A stretch of 64,000 nt of DNA. Origin: Streptomyces roseolilacinus (GTDB lineage Bacteria; Actinomycetota; Actinomycetes; Streptomycetales; Streptomycetaceae). The notes beneath the pieces were generated by a model that saw nothing but the letters and a program-made list of their open reading frames with translations, searched no databases and was not told the DNA's origin. Where the stretch lies: positions 354,677 through 418,676 of the forward strand of contig NZ_BMSV01000007.1 in the NCBI RefSeq assembly GCF_014649335.1, read 5' to 3'. Shown here in pieces: positions 34,738 through 43,328 of the stretch (positions within the stretch are counted from its first letter, which is position 1; each line of letters starts with the position of its first letter). Made by a program: the position numbers and the translations under genes.

Positions 34738-36482
34738 GCATCCTCAACGATCCTCAGGGTGCCGCCACGGCAGCTGACGGCTCGAAGGAGCCGTACGAGA
34801 ACGAGCTGCCCGTCCGGCGCAAGCAGCCCGGCAACGTCGTCGTGAAGTGGCTGACCACCACCGACCACAAGACGATCGGCACGCTCTACCTGGTCACCTC
34901 GTTCGTCTTCTTCTGCATCGGCGGTCTGCTGGCGCTGTTCATGCGCGCCGAACTGGCTCGTCCCGGCACGCAGATCATGTCGAACGAGCAGTTCAACCAG
35001 GCGTTCACGATGCACGGCACGATCATGCTGCTGATGTTCGCGACGCCGCTGTTCGCCGGATTCGCGAACTGGATCATGCCGCTGCAGATCGGCGCGCCCG
35101 ACGTGGCGTTCCCGCGGCTGAACATGTTCGCCTACTGGCTCTACCTGTTCGGCTCGATCATCGCCGTGGCCGGCTTCCTCACCCCGCAGGGTGCCGCCGA
35201 CTTCGGCTGGTTCGCCTACACCCCGCTGTCGGACGCCGTCCGCTCCCCGGGCGTCGGCGCCGACATGTGGATCATGGGCCTGGCCTTCTCCGGCTTCGGC
35301 ACGATCCTCGGCTCGGTCAACTTCATCACCACGATCATCTGCATGCGTGCCCCCGGCATGACGATGTTCCGCATGCCGATCTTCACCTGGAACGTCCTGC
35401 TGACCGGTGTCCTGGTCCTGCTGGCCTTCCCGGTCCTGGCCGCGGCGCTCTTCGCGCTGGAGGCCGACCGCAAGTTCGGCTCGCACGTCTTCGACCCGGC
35501 CAACGGCGGTTCCCTGCTCTGGCAGCACCTCTTCTGGTTCTTCGGCCACCCGGAGGTGTACATCATCGCGCTGCCGTTCTTCGGCATCGTCTCCGAGATC
35601 ATCCCGGTCTTCAGCCGCAAGCCGATGTTCGGTTACATCGGCCTCGTGGCCGCGACCATCGCGATCGCCGGCCTGTCGGTGACGGTGTGGGCGCACCACA
35701 TGTACGTCACCGGTGGCGTGCTGCTGCCGTTCTTCTCCTTCATGACCTTCCTGATCGCGGTCCCGACCGGTGTGAAGTTCTTCAACTGGATCGGCACCAT
35801 GTGGAAGGGCTCGCTGTCCTTCGAGACGCCGATGCTCTGGACGATCGGCTTCCTGGTCACCTTCACCTTCGGTGGCCTGACCGGTGTGATCCTGGCGTCG
35901 CCGCCGATGGACTTCCACGTCTCCGACTCGTACTTCGTCGTCGCGCACTTCCACTACGTCGTCTTCGGCACCGTGGTGTTCGCGATGTTCGCCGGGTTCC
36001 ACTTCTGGTGGCCGAAGTTCACGGGCAAGATGCTGGACGAGCGCCTGGGCAAGATCACCTTCTGGACGCTGTTCATCGGCTTCCACGGCACCTTCCTCGT
36101 CCAGCACTGGCTGGGCGCCGAGGGCATGCCGCGCCGCTACGCCGACTACCTGGCCGCGGACGGCTTCACCGCGCTGAACACGATCTCCACGATCAGCTCG
36201 TTCCTGCTCGGCATGTCGATCCTGCCGTTCTTCTACAACGTCTGGAAGACCGCCAAGTACGGCAAGAAGATCGAGGTCGACGACCCGTGGGGCTACGGCC
36301 GGTCGCTGGAGTGGGCCACGTCCTGCCCGCCGCCGCGCCACAACTTCCTCACGCTTCCGCGCATCCGCTCGGAATCGCCGGCGTTCGACCTGCACCACCC
36401 TGAGATCACCGCGATCGACCAGCTCGAGAACCAGGGCCGCGAGGACACCGCGCTGGTCGGCGGCAAGGAGGCCGGCAAGTGA
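34734..36482 (+). CDS. ctaD: Cytochrome c oxidase subunit I (aa3 type)
   Basis: This is the catalytic haem-copper subunit, 582 residues with twelve expected helices. The haem a and haem a3/CuB ligands are visible: His in FTMHGTIMLL, FFGHPEVYII (with the Tyr cross-link), WAHHMYVTG and VVAHFHYVVFG. The proton-channel region near DSYFVVAHFHY is intact. The start GTG 34734 overlaps the ctaC stop by 4 bases, and its own stop overlaps ctaF, so the three are translated as a coupled unit. Confidence 0.97.
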   Translation: MSILNDPQGAATAADGSKEPYENELPVRRKQPGNVVVKWLTTTDHKTIGTLYLVTSFVFFCIGGLLALFMRAELARPGTQIMSNEQFNQAFTMHGTIMLLMFATPLFAGFANWIMPLQIGAPDVAFPRLNMFAYWLYLFGSIIAVAGFLTPQGAADFGWFAYTPLSDAVRSPGVGADMWIMGLAFSGFGTILGSVNFITTIICMRAPGMTMFRMPIFTWNVLLTGVLVLLAFPVLAAALFALEADRKFGSHVFDPANGGSLLWQHLFWFFGHPEVYIIALPFFGIVSEIIPVFSRKPMFGYIGLVAATIAIAGLSVTVWAHHMYVTGGVLLPFFSFMTFLIAVPTGVKFFNWIGTMWKGSLSFETPMLWTIGFLVTFTFGGLTGVILASPPMDFHVSDSYFVVAHFHYVVFGTVVFAMFAGFHFWWPKFTGKMLDERLGKITFWTLFIGFHGTFLVQHWLGAEGMPRRYADYLAADGFTALNTISTISSFLLGMSILPFFYNVWKTAKYGKKIEVDDPWGYGRSLEWATSCPPPRHNFLTLPRIRSESPAFDLHHPEITAIDQLENQGREDTALVGGKEAGK

Positions 36483-36877
36483 AGATCCAGGGCAAGATGT
36501 TCATCTGGCTGAGCTTCTTCATCCTGGCCATGGCCGTCCTGTACGGCCTGTGGTCGAAGGAGCCGGTCGGCACCACCGCGCTGTTCATGGCCTTCGGCCT
36601 GGCGATCATGGTCGGCTACTACCTGGCCTTCACGGCCCGGCGCGTGGACGCCATGGCGCAGGACGACAAGGAGGCCGACGTCGCGGACGAGGCCGGTGAG
36701 CTCGGCTTCTTCGCGCCGCACAGCTGGCAGCCGTTCTCCCTGGCCATCGGTGGCGCGTTCGCCTTCCTCGCGGTCGCCCTCGACTGGTGGCTGATGTTCT
36801 TCTCCCTGCCGATCATCCTGATCGGCATCTGGGGCTGGGTCTTCGAGTACTACCGCGGCGAGAACCAGAACCAGTAA
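36479..36877 (+). CDS. ctaF: Cytochrome c oxidase subunit IV
   Basis: The small actinobacterial oxidase subunit, 132 residues with four hydrophobic segments (FIWLSFFILAMAVLYGL, LFMAFGLAIMVGYYLAF, LAIGGAFAFLAVAL, MFFSLPIILIGIWGWVF) and the conserved FAPHSWQPF loop. The start GTG 36479 overlaps ctaD by four bases. It is last in the ctaC-ctaD-ctaF operon. Confidence 0.95.
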   Translation: MKIQGKMFIWLSFFILAMAVLYGLWSKEPVGTTALFMAFGLAIMVGYYLAFTARRVDAMAQDDKEADVADEAGELGFFAPHSWQPFSLAIGGAFAFLAVALDWWLMFFSLPIILIGIWGWVFEYYRGENQNQ

Positions 36878-36893
36878 CCGCCCCGGCGGTGAA

Positions 36894-36931
36894 GGGACCC
36901 GGCGGCCTCCGGAAGGAGGCCGCCGGGTCCC
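36894..36931 (+). terminator. Intrinsic terminator of the ctaCDF operon
   Basis: A perfect 17-bp stem (36894-36910/36915-36931) with a GGAA tetraloop is followed by TCTTTT. It is the only hairpin in the window with a clear U-run, i.e. a classical rho-independent terminator, 17 bp past the ctaF stop. Confidence 0.95.
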
Positions 36932-36985
36932 TCTTTTGCACCCATCCGGCGTGCCGCGTTCGACAGCCGTTCCTACCGTGTGGTT

Positions 36986-38233
36986 ATGAGCCACACGCCG
37001 AGTCTCCGCATCGCCCTCAGCTGCTCCCTGCTGGTCGCCGCCGCGGGTGCCGGCGTGGCCGGCTGCGGGGGACCGGACGGCCACCCGCTCTCCGCGCGGC
37101 CGTACGACGCCGCCCGGCAGGTCGCCTTCGAGGGGGTCCCCGAAGGCCGCGAGGTGCCCCTGGGCAAGCCCCTCACCGTCACCGCCGAGGACGGCGACGC
37201 CCGCATCACGGACGTCACCGCCGTCGACGAGGCGGGCCACTACCTGGCGGGCGAGCTCTCCGCCGACGGCAGCCGCTGGCGCTCCACCGCCCCGCTCGTC
37301 GCCGGCGCCCGCTACACCGTCAGGGTCGCCACGGAGAACGGCGACGGCGCCCCCGGCGCCCGTACGCTGACCTTCCAGACGGCGCGGGCCAAGAAGCTCC
37401 TGAAGGTGGATTTCGGGCCGGAGGCGGGCAAGTACGGCGTCGGACAGCCCCTCACGGCGACCCTCAGCGCCCCCGTCACCGGCAAGGAGGGCCGCGCGGC
37501 CGTCGAGCGCGCCCTGAAGGTCCGCTCCACCCCCACCGTCACCGGCGCCTGGCACTGGGTCGACGACAAGGAGCTCCACTTCCGGCCCCGGGAGTACTGG
37601 CCCGCCGGCGCCTCCGTCACCCTGACGAGCAACCTCGCCGGCGTCCACGTCGGCAACGGGTTCCACGGCACCGCCACCGCCCCGCTGCGGATCGACATCG
37701 GCGACCGCGTCGAGGCCGTCGCCGACGCCTCCACCCACCAGATGGTCGTCAAGCGCAACGGCGAAGTGATCAACACCATCCCGGTGACGACCGGCAAGCC
37801 CGGCTTCGCCACGCGCAACGGCGTCAAGGTGGTGCTGGAGAAGCAGGCGTTCGTCCGGATGCGCAGCACCACGGTCGGCATCGCCGAGGGCAGCAGCGAG
37901 GCGTACGACCTGCCCGTCCACTACGCCACCCGCGTCACCTGGAGCGGCGAGTACGTCCACGCCGCGCCCTGGTCGGTCGGCTCGCAGGGGTACGCCAACG
38001 TCAGCCACGGCTGCGTCGGGATGTCCACCGGCAACGCCGCCTGGTTCTTCGAGAACATCCGGCGCGGCGACATCGTCCGGGTCGTCAACAGCCAGGGCGA
38101 GGAGATGCCCCCGTTCGGCAACGGCTTCGGCGACTGGAACCTGCCCTGGGACCAGTGGCGCCAGGGCAGCGCCGTCCACGCCGGCACCCGCGAGGGCGCC
38201 CTCCCCGCCCGGCTGCGGCCCCAGCCGCTGTGA
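36986..38233 (+). CDS. L,D-transpeptidase lipoprotein (Ig-like plus YkuD domains)
   Basis: This is a peptidoglycan cross-linking enzyme forming 3-3 links. It has 415 residues with a lipoprotein signal (SLLVAAAGAGVAGC), two immunoglobulin-like domains (about 40-130 and 135-235) and a YkuD catalytic domain with HYATRVTWSGEYVHAAPW and the active-site SHGCVGMSTGNAAWFF. A C-terminal tail contains FGDWNLPWDQW. The layout matches actinobacterial LdtMt2-type enzymes. ATG 36986 is chosen; GTG 36980 is also possible, and neither has a strong ribosome-binding site. It sits between two parts of the cytochrome cluster. Confidence 0.92.
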   Translation: MSHTPSLRIALSCSLLVAAAGAGVAGCGGPDGHPLSARPYDAARQVAFEGVPEGREVPLGKPLTVTAEDGDARITDVTAVDEAGHYLAGELSADGSRWRSTAPLVAGARYTVRVATENGDGAPGARTLTFQTARAKKLLKVDFGPEAGKYGVGQPLTATLSAPVTGKEGRAAVERALKVRSTPTVTGAWHWVDDKELHFRPREYWPAGASVTLTSNLAGVHVGNGFHGTATAPLRIDIGDRVEAVADASTHQMVVKRNGEVINTIPVTTGKPGFATRNGVKVVLEKQAFVRMRSTTVGIAEGSSEAYDLPVHYATRVTWSGEYVHAAPWSVGSQGYANVSHGCVGMSTGNAAWFFENIRRGDIVRVVNSQGEEMPPFGNGFGDWNLPWDQWRQGSAVHAGTREGALPARLRPQPL

Positions 38234-38271
38234 CCGGGCCCGGGGCCGTACGGCGGGGGCGGCGGGGGGCC

Positions 38272-38447
38272 TAGGGAGTGTCTTCGAAGTAGCGTCGTCC
38301 GCCCGCAGGGCGGGCCGGGCGGCGTCTGGTGCGTGCGATCGCAAGGCGGAGGAGGGAGCCACTGCGGAGCATTGGCGACCGACGACAACGCGGCGAGCGT
38401 GCGTGCCAGACGCCGGCAGGCAGACGGGACTTCGAAGACACGACCTA
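38272..38447. mobile_element. MITE-like element with 13-bp perfect terminal inverted repeats
   Basis: GTGTCTTCGAAGT (38278-38290) is repeated inverted as ACTTCGAAGACAC (38429-38441). An imperfect continuation reaches flanking TA dinucleotides (38272-38273 and 38446-38447). Subterminal GCGTCTGG/CCAGACGC (38322-38329/38406-38413) makes the whole 176 bp an imperfect palindrome. No transposase is encoded. The element starts 38 bp after the L,D-transpeptidase stop, and its right flanking TA is part of the TAG stop of the neighbouring minus-strand gene. Confidence 0.75.
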
Positions 38448-38846
38448 AGCCTCCACGGCCAGGCGGCTGCGCAGGAGCGACGCCAGGGCCTCCGCCAGCT
38501 CCACCGGGTCCACCGGCAGCGTCACCGCCGCGTCGGCCCGGCTCCACGTCGCCAGCCACGCGTCCTGCGGCCGCCCGATCAGCAGCAGCACCGGCGGGCA
38601 GTCGAACACCTCGTCCTTGATCTGCCGGCACACGCCCATCCCGCCCGCCGGAACGGCCTCGCCGTCCAGCACGCACACGTCGACACCGCCCTCGCCCAGC
38701 TGTTCCAGGACCGCCGGCAGCGTCGCGCACTCGACGTACTCGACCGGGGGAACGTCGGCCGCGGGGCGCCGCCCGGCCGCCAGCCGCACCTGCGCGCGGG
38801 TGTTCGCGTCGTCGCTGTAGACCAGTACGGTGGCGCTGGACTGCAT
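38445..38846 (-). CDS. Stand-alone receiver-like protein with degenerate active site
   Basis: The protein has 133 residues with a CheY-like fold. It has an acidic pair in LVYSDDANTR and a central aspartate in VCVLDGEAVPAGGMGVC. However, the switch Thr/Ser is replaced (LLLIGRPQD) and the conserved Lys-Pro is LPVDP. There is no output domain. It may therefore be a pseudo-receiver that works as a protein-interaction module. ATG 38846 has GGAGG 5 nt upstream. It is divergent from ctaE by 202 bp and ends inside the edge of the MITE-like element. Confidence 0.85.
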   Translation of the reverse strand: MQSSATVLVYSDDANTRAQVRLAAGRRPAADVPPVEYVECATLPAVLEQLGEGGVDVCVLDGEAVPAGGMGVCRQIKDEVFDCPPVLLLIGRPQDAWLATWSRADAAVTLPVDPVELAEALASLLRSRLAVEA

Positions 38847-39039
38847 GGTTCCTCCGAGTTCGTAACGGGCAGTGCTCGGTAACCGATGCGGCGGATGCTA
38901 CTCCGTCCCCCCGCCCGTCGACACCGGTCCGACACCGCTTCGGACGCACCTTCGCTGGGCCGTTCGGGTGGGCCCGCGACGCCCGCGGAGGGCCGGGACA
39001 CTCCGAACGGCACCCCCCGGAGTGAGGGCGGGATAAGCG

Positions 39040-39056
39040 ACCGACATAATGTCGGT
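39040..39056. promoter_or_regulatory. Palindrome over the ctaE start, with possible leaderless promoter
   Basis: ACCGACAT-A-ATGTCGGT has perfect 8-bp arms around one base and covers ATG 39049. CATAAT (39045-39050) inside it could serve as a -10 box for transcription starting near GTG 39058, giving a leaderless mRNA. The remaining 202-bp gap (38847-39048) shows no gene. Confidence 0.5.
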
Positions 39057-39669
39057 CGTGGCGACAGCAACGACAGTAGACACCGGGCACGCGCACCCGT
39101 CGGTCAATCGACCGAACCTCACCAGCGTCGGAACCATCATCTGGCTGAGTTCCGAGCTGATGTTCTTCGCGGCCCTCTTCGCGATGTACTTCACCCTGCG
39201 ATCGGTAACGGGTGCCGAATACTGGTCCGAGCAGGCGGGCCATCTGAACTTCCCGTTCTCGGCGACCAACACCACGATCCTGGTGCTCTCCTCCCTCACC
39301 TGCCAGCTCGGCGTCTTCGCCGCCGAGCGCGGTGACGTGAAGAAGCTGCGCGCCTGGTTCATCGTGACGTTCATCATGGGCGCGATCTTCATCGGCGGCC
39401 AGGTCCTCGAGTACACCGAGCTGGTCAAGGACGCGGGCATGTCCCTGTCCTCCGGCCCGTACGGTTCCGTGTTCTACCTGACCACGGGCTTCCACGGCCT
39501 CCACGTGACGGGTGGCCTCATTGCGTTCCTGCTGGTTCTCGGCCGGACGTACGCCGCGAGGCGGTTCACTCACGAGCAGGCAACCGCCGCCATCGTCGTG
39601 TCCTACTACTGGCACTTCGTCGATGTCGTCTGGATCGGCCTCTTCGCCACGATCTACATGATCAAGTAA
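39049..39669 (+). CDS. ctaE: Cytochrome c oxidase subunit III
   Basis: Oxidase subunit III, 206 residues with five or so membrane helices: IIWLSSELMFFAALFAMYF, WFIVTFIMGAIFIGGQVLEY, FYLTTGFHGLHVTGGLIAF and YYWHFVDVVWIGLFATIY. The His/Glu-rich segments are characteristic. ATG 39049 gives MSVVATATTVD; GTG 39058 gives a nine-base shorter reading. Neither has a Shine-Dalgarno sequence, and the start lies in a palindrome. It is followed 63 bp later by qcrC, so ctaE-qcrCAB form the second respiratory operon. Confidence 0.95.
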   Translation: MSVVATATTVDTGHAHPSVNRPNLTSVGTIIWLSSELMFFAALFAMYFTLRSVTGAEYWSEQAGHLNFPFSATNTTILVLSSLTCQLGVFAAERGDVKKLRAWFIVTFIMGAIFIGGQVLEYTELVKDAGMSLSSGPYGSVFYLTTGFHGLHVTGGLIAFLLVLGRTYAARRFTHEQATAAIVVSYYWHFVDVVWIGLFATIYMIK

Positions 39670-39732
39670 TCGGGCCCGGCCCGACACATCCAGCAAGCAT
39701 CGACGCAGAAGATCCTGACACCGGGGTAATCC

Positions 39733-40542
39733 GTGAAAAAGCTCTCCGCACGACGACGCCATCCGCTGGCGGCGGTCGTCGTCCTACTTCTCGCGCTGGC
39801 GGCCACCGGGGGGCTGTACGCCGCGTTCGCGCCCGCGAGCACGGCACAGGCCGACGAGACCGCCCAGTCCCTCGCCATCGAGGAGGGCAAGAAGCTCTAC
39901 ACCGTCGGCTGCGCCAGCTGCCACGGCACCGGCGGTCAGGGCACCTCCGACGGCCCGTCCCTGGTGGGCGTGGGCTCCGCCGCCGTCGACTTCCAGGTCG
40001 GCACCGGCCGCATGCCCGCGCAGCAGCCGGGCGCCCAGGTCCCGCGGAAGAAGAACATCTACACGCAGGCCCAGATCGACCAGCTCGCGGCGTACATCGC
40101 GTCGCTCGGCGCCGGTCCGATCACCCCCACCGAGAAGCAGTACAGCGTGGAAGGCGCGGACGTCGCCAAGGGCGGCGAGCTCTTCCGCAACAACTGCGCC
40201 CAGTGCCACAACTTCACCGGTGAGGGTGGCGCGCTCACCAAGGGCAAGTACGCACCGAGCCTTGACGGCGTCAGCGAGAAGCACATCTACGAGGCCATGC
40301 AGACCGGCCCGCAGAACATGCCCGCCTTCCCCGACACGACGATGCCGGAGAAGGAGAAGAAGGACATCATCGCGTACATCAAGGCCGTGAACGGTGAGGA
40401 GACGCCGACCCCCGGCGGCTTCGCACTGGGCGGTCTGGGACCCGTCAGTGAGGGCCTGTTCGGCTGGATCTTCGGGCTGGGTTCGCTGATCGCTGTCGCC
40501 GTCTGGGTCGCGGCCCACACCGCTAAGGCCAAGAAGTCATGA
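39733..40542 (+). CDS. qcrC: Cytochrome bc1 complex, dihaem cytochrome c subunit
   Basis: The protein has 269 residues with an N-terminal membrane anchor/signal (HPLAAVVVLLLALAATGGLYAAF), two c-type haem sites CASCH (about 60-64) and CAQCH (about 156-160) with methionine ligands downstream (GRMPAQ; QNMPAFPD), and a C-terminal helix (WIFGLGSLIAVAVWVAAH). Two fused cytochrome c domains let electrons pass straight from bc1 to the aa3 oxidase without soluble cytochrome c, as in other actinobacteria. Its stop overlaps qcrA (ATGA). Confidence 0.96.
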   Translation: MKKLSARRRHPLAAVVVLLLALAATGGLYAAFAPASTAQADETAQSLAIEEGKKLYTVGCASCHGTGGQGTSDGPSLVGVGSAAVDFQVGTGRMPAQQPGAQVPRKKNIYTQAQIDQLAAYIASLGAGPITPTEKQYSVEGADVAKGGELFRNNCAQCHNFTGEGGALTKGKYAPSLDGVSEKHIYEAMQTGPQNMPAFPDTTMPEKEKKDIIAYIKAVNGEETPTPGGFALGGLGPVSEGLFGWIFGLGSLIAVAVWVAAHTAKAKKS

Positions 40543-41588
40543 GTAGCCAAGAGATTTCCGAAGAGAGCCTGCCGAGCGAGCAGGACACCGCGCACGGCAA
40601 GGCAGTAGCCGAGAGCCCGTTCGCCAACCCGGGGCTGCCGCCCCACAAGCCCCGCATCCAGGACATCGACGAGCGGGCGGCCAAGCGCTCGGAGCGCACG
40701 GTCGCCCTGCTGTTCACGATCTCGATGCTGGCCACGGTCGGCTTCATCGCCTCGTTCGTGATCTTCCCGGTCGACAAGATCGTGTACGTGTGGCCGCTCG
40801 GCCACGTGAGCGCGACCAACCTGTCGCTCGGCCTGACGCTGGGCATCGCCCTCTTCTGCATCGGCGCCGGCGCGGTCCACTGGGCCCGCACGCTGATGTC
40901 GGACGCGGAGGTCGCCGACGACCGTCACCCGATCGAGGCGGCGCCGGAGCTCAAGGCGAAGGTCATGGCCGACTTCGCCCAGGGTGCCCAGGAGTCCGCG
41001 CTGGGTCGGCGCAAGCTGATCCGCACCACCATGTTCGGCGCGCTGGCCATGGTGCCGCTCTCCGGTCTGGTGCTGCTGCGCGAGCTGGGCCCGATGCCGG
41101 AGAAGAAGCTCTTCCACACGTCGTGGGCCAAGGGCAAGCAGCTCATCAACATGAACACGATGCAGCCGCTGCGCCCCGAGGACGTCGCGGTGGGCTCGCT
41201 CACCTTCGCCATGCCGGAGGGCCTGAGCGAGGAGGACCACGACTTCAACAACAAGATCGCCAAGGATGCCCTGATGATCGTCCGGATCCAGCCGGCGGAC
41301 ATCAAGGACAAGCGCGAGCTCGAGTGGTCCTACGACGGCATCGTCGCGTTCTCCAAGATCTGCACCCACGTGGGCTGCCCGATCTCCCTGTACGAGCAGC
41401 AGACCCACCACGTCCTCTGCCCGTGTCACCAGTCCACCTTCGACCTGTCCGACGGCGCCCGCGTCATCTTCGGTCCTGCCGGTCACGCCCTTCCGCAGCT
41501 GCGGATCGGCGTCAACGGCAAGGGCAACCTCGAGGCGCTCGGCGACTTCGCGGAGCCGGTCGGTCCTGCATTCTGGGAGCGCGGATGA
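40539..41588 (+). CDS. qcrA: Cytochrome bc1 complex, Rieske iron-sulfur subunit
   Basis: The protein has 349 residues with three membrane helices, the actinobacterial form, and a C-terminal Rieske domain binding [2Fe-2S] through CTHVGC and CPCHQSTF. Between helices 2 and 3 lies a twin-arginine motif (LGRRKLIRTTMFG). Streptomyces Rieske protein is known to use Sec for the first helices and Tat for the last, and this motif agrees. The start overlaps qcrC and the stop overlaps qcrB, both by ATGA. Confidence 0.96.
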   Translation: MSSQEISEESLPSEQDTAHGKAVAESPFANPGLPPHKPRIQDIDERAAKRSERTVALLFTISMLATVGFIASFVIFPVDKIVYVWPLGHVSATNLSLGLTLGIALFCIGAGAVHWARTLMSDAEVADDRHPIEAAPELKAKVMADFAQGAQESALGRRKLIRTTMFGALAMVPLSGLVLLRELGPMPEKKLFHTSWAKGKQLINMNTMQPLRPEDVAVGSLTFAMPEGLSEEDHDFNNKIAKDALMIVRIQPADIKDKRELEWSYDGIVAFSKICTHVGCPISLYEQQTHHVLCPCHQSTFDLSDGARVIFGPAGHALPQLRIGVNGKGNLEALGDFAEPVGPAFWERG

Positions 41589-43210
41589 GTACCGCAAACG
41601 ACACGAAGCGGAAGGCGCCCGCCGGTGAGCGGGTGGCCGACTGGGCGGACGGCCGTCTCGGGATCTACACCCTGGCCAAGTCCAACATGCGGAAGATCTT
41701 CCCGGACCACTGGTCCTTCATGCTGGGTGAGATCTGCCTCTACAGCTTCCTGATCATCATCCTCACGGGTGTGTATCTGACGCTGTTCTTCCACCCGAGC
41801 ATGAACGAGGTCGTGTACCACGGCAGCTACGTGCCGATGCAGGGTGTCCGGATGACGGAGGCGTACGCCTCGACGCTGGACATCAGCTTCGACGTCCGCG
41901 GCGGCCTGCTGATCCGGCAGATCCACCACTGGGCCGCGGTGATCTTCCTCGCCGGCATGTTCGTGCACATGATGCGCGTCTTCTTCACCGGCGCGTTCCG
42001 CAAGCCGCGTGAGATCAACTGGCTGTTCGGCTTCCTGCTGTTCGTCCTGGGCATGTTCACCGGTTTCACCGGCTACTCGCTCCCGGACGACCTGCTCTCC
42101 GGCACCGGTGTGCGCTTCACGCAGGGCGCGATCCTGTCCATGCCGATCGTGGGCACGTACCTGTCGATGTTCATCTTCGGCGGCGAGTTCCCCGGCCACG
42201 ACATGGTCGCCCGGTTCTACTCGATCCACATCCTGCTGCTGCCGGGCATCATGCTCGGCCTCGTGGTGGCCCACCTGATCCTGGTCTTCTACCACAAGCA
42301 CACGCAGTTCGCGGGTCCCGGCCGGACCAACAAGAACGTGGTCGGCATGCCGTTCATGCCGGTCTACATGGCCAAGGCCGGCGGCTTCTTCTTCCTGGTC
42401 TTCGGTGTCATCGCGGCCATCGCCGGCATGTTCACCATCAACCCGGTGTGGGCGCTCGGCCCGTACCGCCCGGACCACGTGTCCACCGGCGCCCAGCCCG
42501 ACTGGTACATGGGCTTCGCCGAGGGCCTCGTCCGCGCCATGCCGGGCTGGGAGATCACCGTGTGGGGCCACACGTTCGTCCTGGGCGTGCTCCTCCCGCT
42601 GGTCCTGTTCGGCGTGATGCTGGCCGCGATCGCCGCCTACCCGTTCATCGAGTCCTGGATCACCGGCGACAAGCGCGAGCACCACATCCTGGACCGCCCG
42701 CGCAACGCCCCGACGCGGACGGCGCTCGGCGTCGCCTGGATCACCGGCTACATGATCATGCTGATCGGCGGTGGCAACGACATCGTCGCCACCTACTTCC
42801 ACCTGTCGATCAACGCGGTCACCTGGTTCGTCCGGATCTTCTTCTTCGTCGGACCGGTCCTCGCGTTCATCATCACCAAGCGGATCTGCCTGGGTCTCCA
42901 GCGCCGCGACCGCGACAAGGTGCTGCACGGCCGCGAGACCGGCATCATCAAGCGGCTGCCGCACGGTGAGTTCGTCGAGGTCCACGAGCCGCTCAGCCAG
43001 GCGCACCTGCACGCGCTCACCGCGCACGAGCAGTACGCCCCGGCCGAGATCGGCCCGACGGTCGACGAGAACGGCGTCGAGCGCAAGCCGACCGCCAAGG
43101 AGAAGCTCCGCTCGAAGCTCAGCAAGGGCTACTACGGCGAGGGGAACCAGATCCCCAAGGCCACGGTGGAGGAGTACAAGGAGATCAGCGCGGGCCACGG
43201 CCACCACTGA
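41585..43210 (+). CDS. qcrB: Cytochrome bc1 complex, cytochrome b subunit
   Basis: The protein has 541 residues with eight or more helices and bis-histidine haem ligands in IRQIHHWAAVIFLAGMFVHMMR and YSIHILLLPGIMLGLVVAHLIL. The quinol-site region (PDWYMGFAEG, corresponding to PEWY) follows. The C-terminal extension of about 110 residues ends GHGHH and is typical of actinobacteria. It is last in the operon, followed by a hairpin. Confidence 0.97.
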   Translation: MSTANDTKRKAPAGERVADWADGRLGIYTLAKSNMRKIFPDHWSFMLGEICLYSFLIIILTGVYLTLFFHPSMNEVVYHGSYVPMQGVRMTEAYASTLDISFDVRGGLLIRQIHHWAAVIFLAGMFVHMMRVFFTGAFRKPREINWLFGFLLFVLGMFTGFTGYSLPDDLLSGTGVRFTQGAILSMPIVGTYLSMFIFGGEFPGHDMVARFYSIHILLLPGIMLGLVVAHLILVFYHKHTQFAGPGRTNKNVVGMPFMPVYMAKAGGFFFLVFGVIAAIAGMFTINPVWALGPYRPDHVSTGAQPDWYMGFAEGLVRAMPGWEITVWGHTFVLGVLLPLVLFGVMLAAIAAYPFIESWITGDKREHHILDRPRNAPTRTALGVAWITGYMIMLIGGGNDIVATYFHLSINAVTWFVRIFFFVGPVLAFIITKRICLGLQRRDRDKVLHGRETGIIKRLPHGEFVEVHEPLSQAHLHALTAHEQYAPAEIGPTVDENGVERKPTAKEKLRSKLSKGYYGEGNQIPKATVEEYKEISAGHGHH

Positions 43211-43236
43211 TCACCTGACCGAAGGTCGCCACGGCG

Positions 43237-43267
43237 AGAGCCCCGTCCAATCATCGGACGGGGCTCT
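43237..43267 (+). terminator. Terminator of the ctaE-qcrCAB operon
   Basis: A perfect 12-bp stem AGAGCCCCGTCC/GGACGGGGCTCT (43237-43248/43256-43267) with a 7-nt loop, followed by TTG, 26 bp past qcrB. Confidence 0.85.
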
Positions 43268-43328
43268 TTGCCGTCACCCGGGCTCGCTAGGCTGGAGCCG
43301 TCTATCCGTCACGGACCCAGGAGCGACC

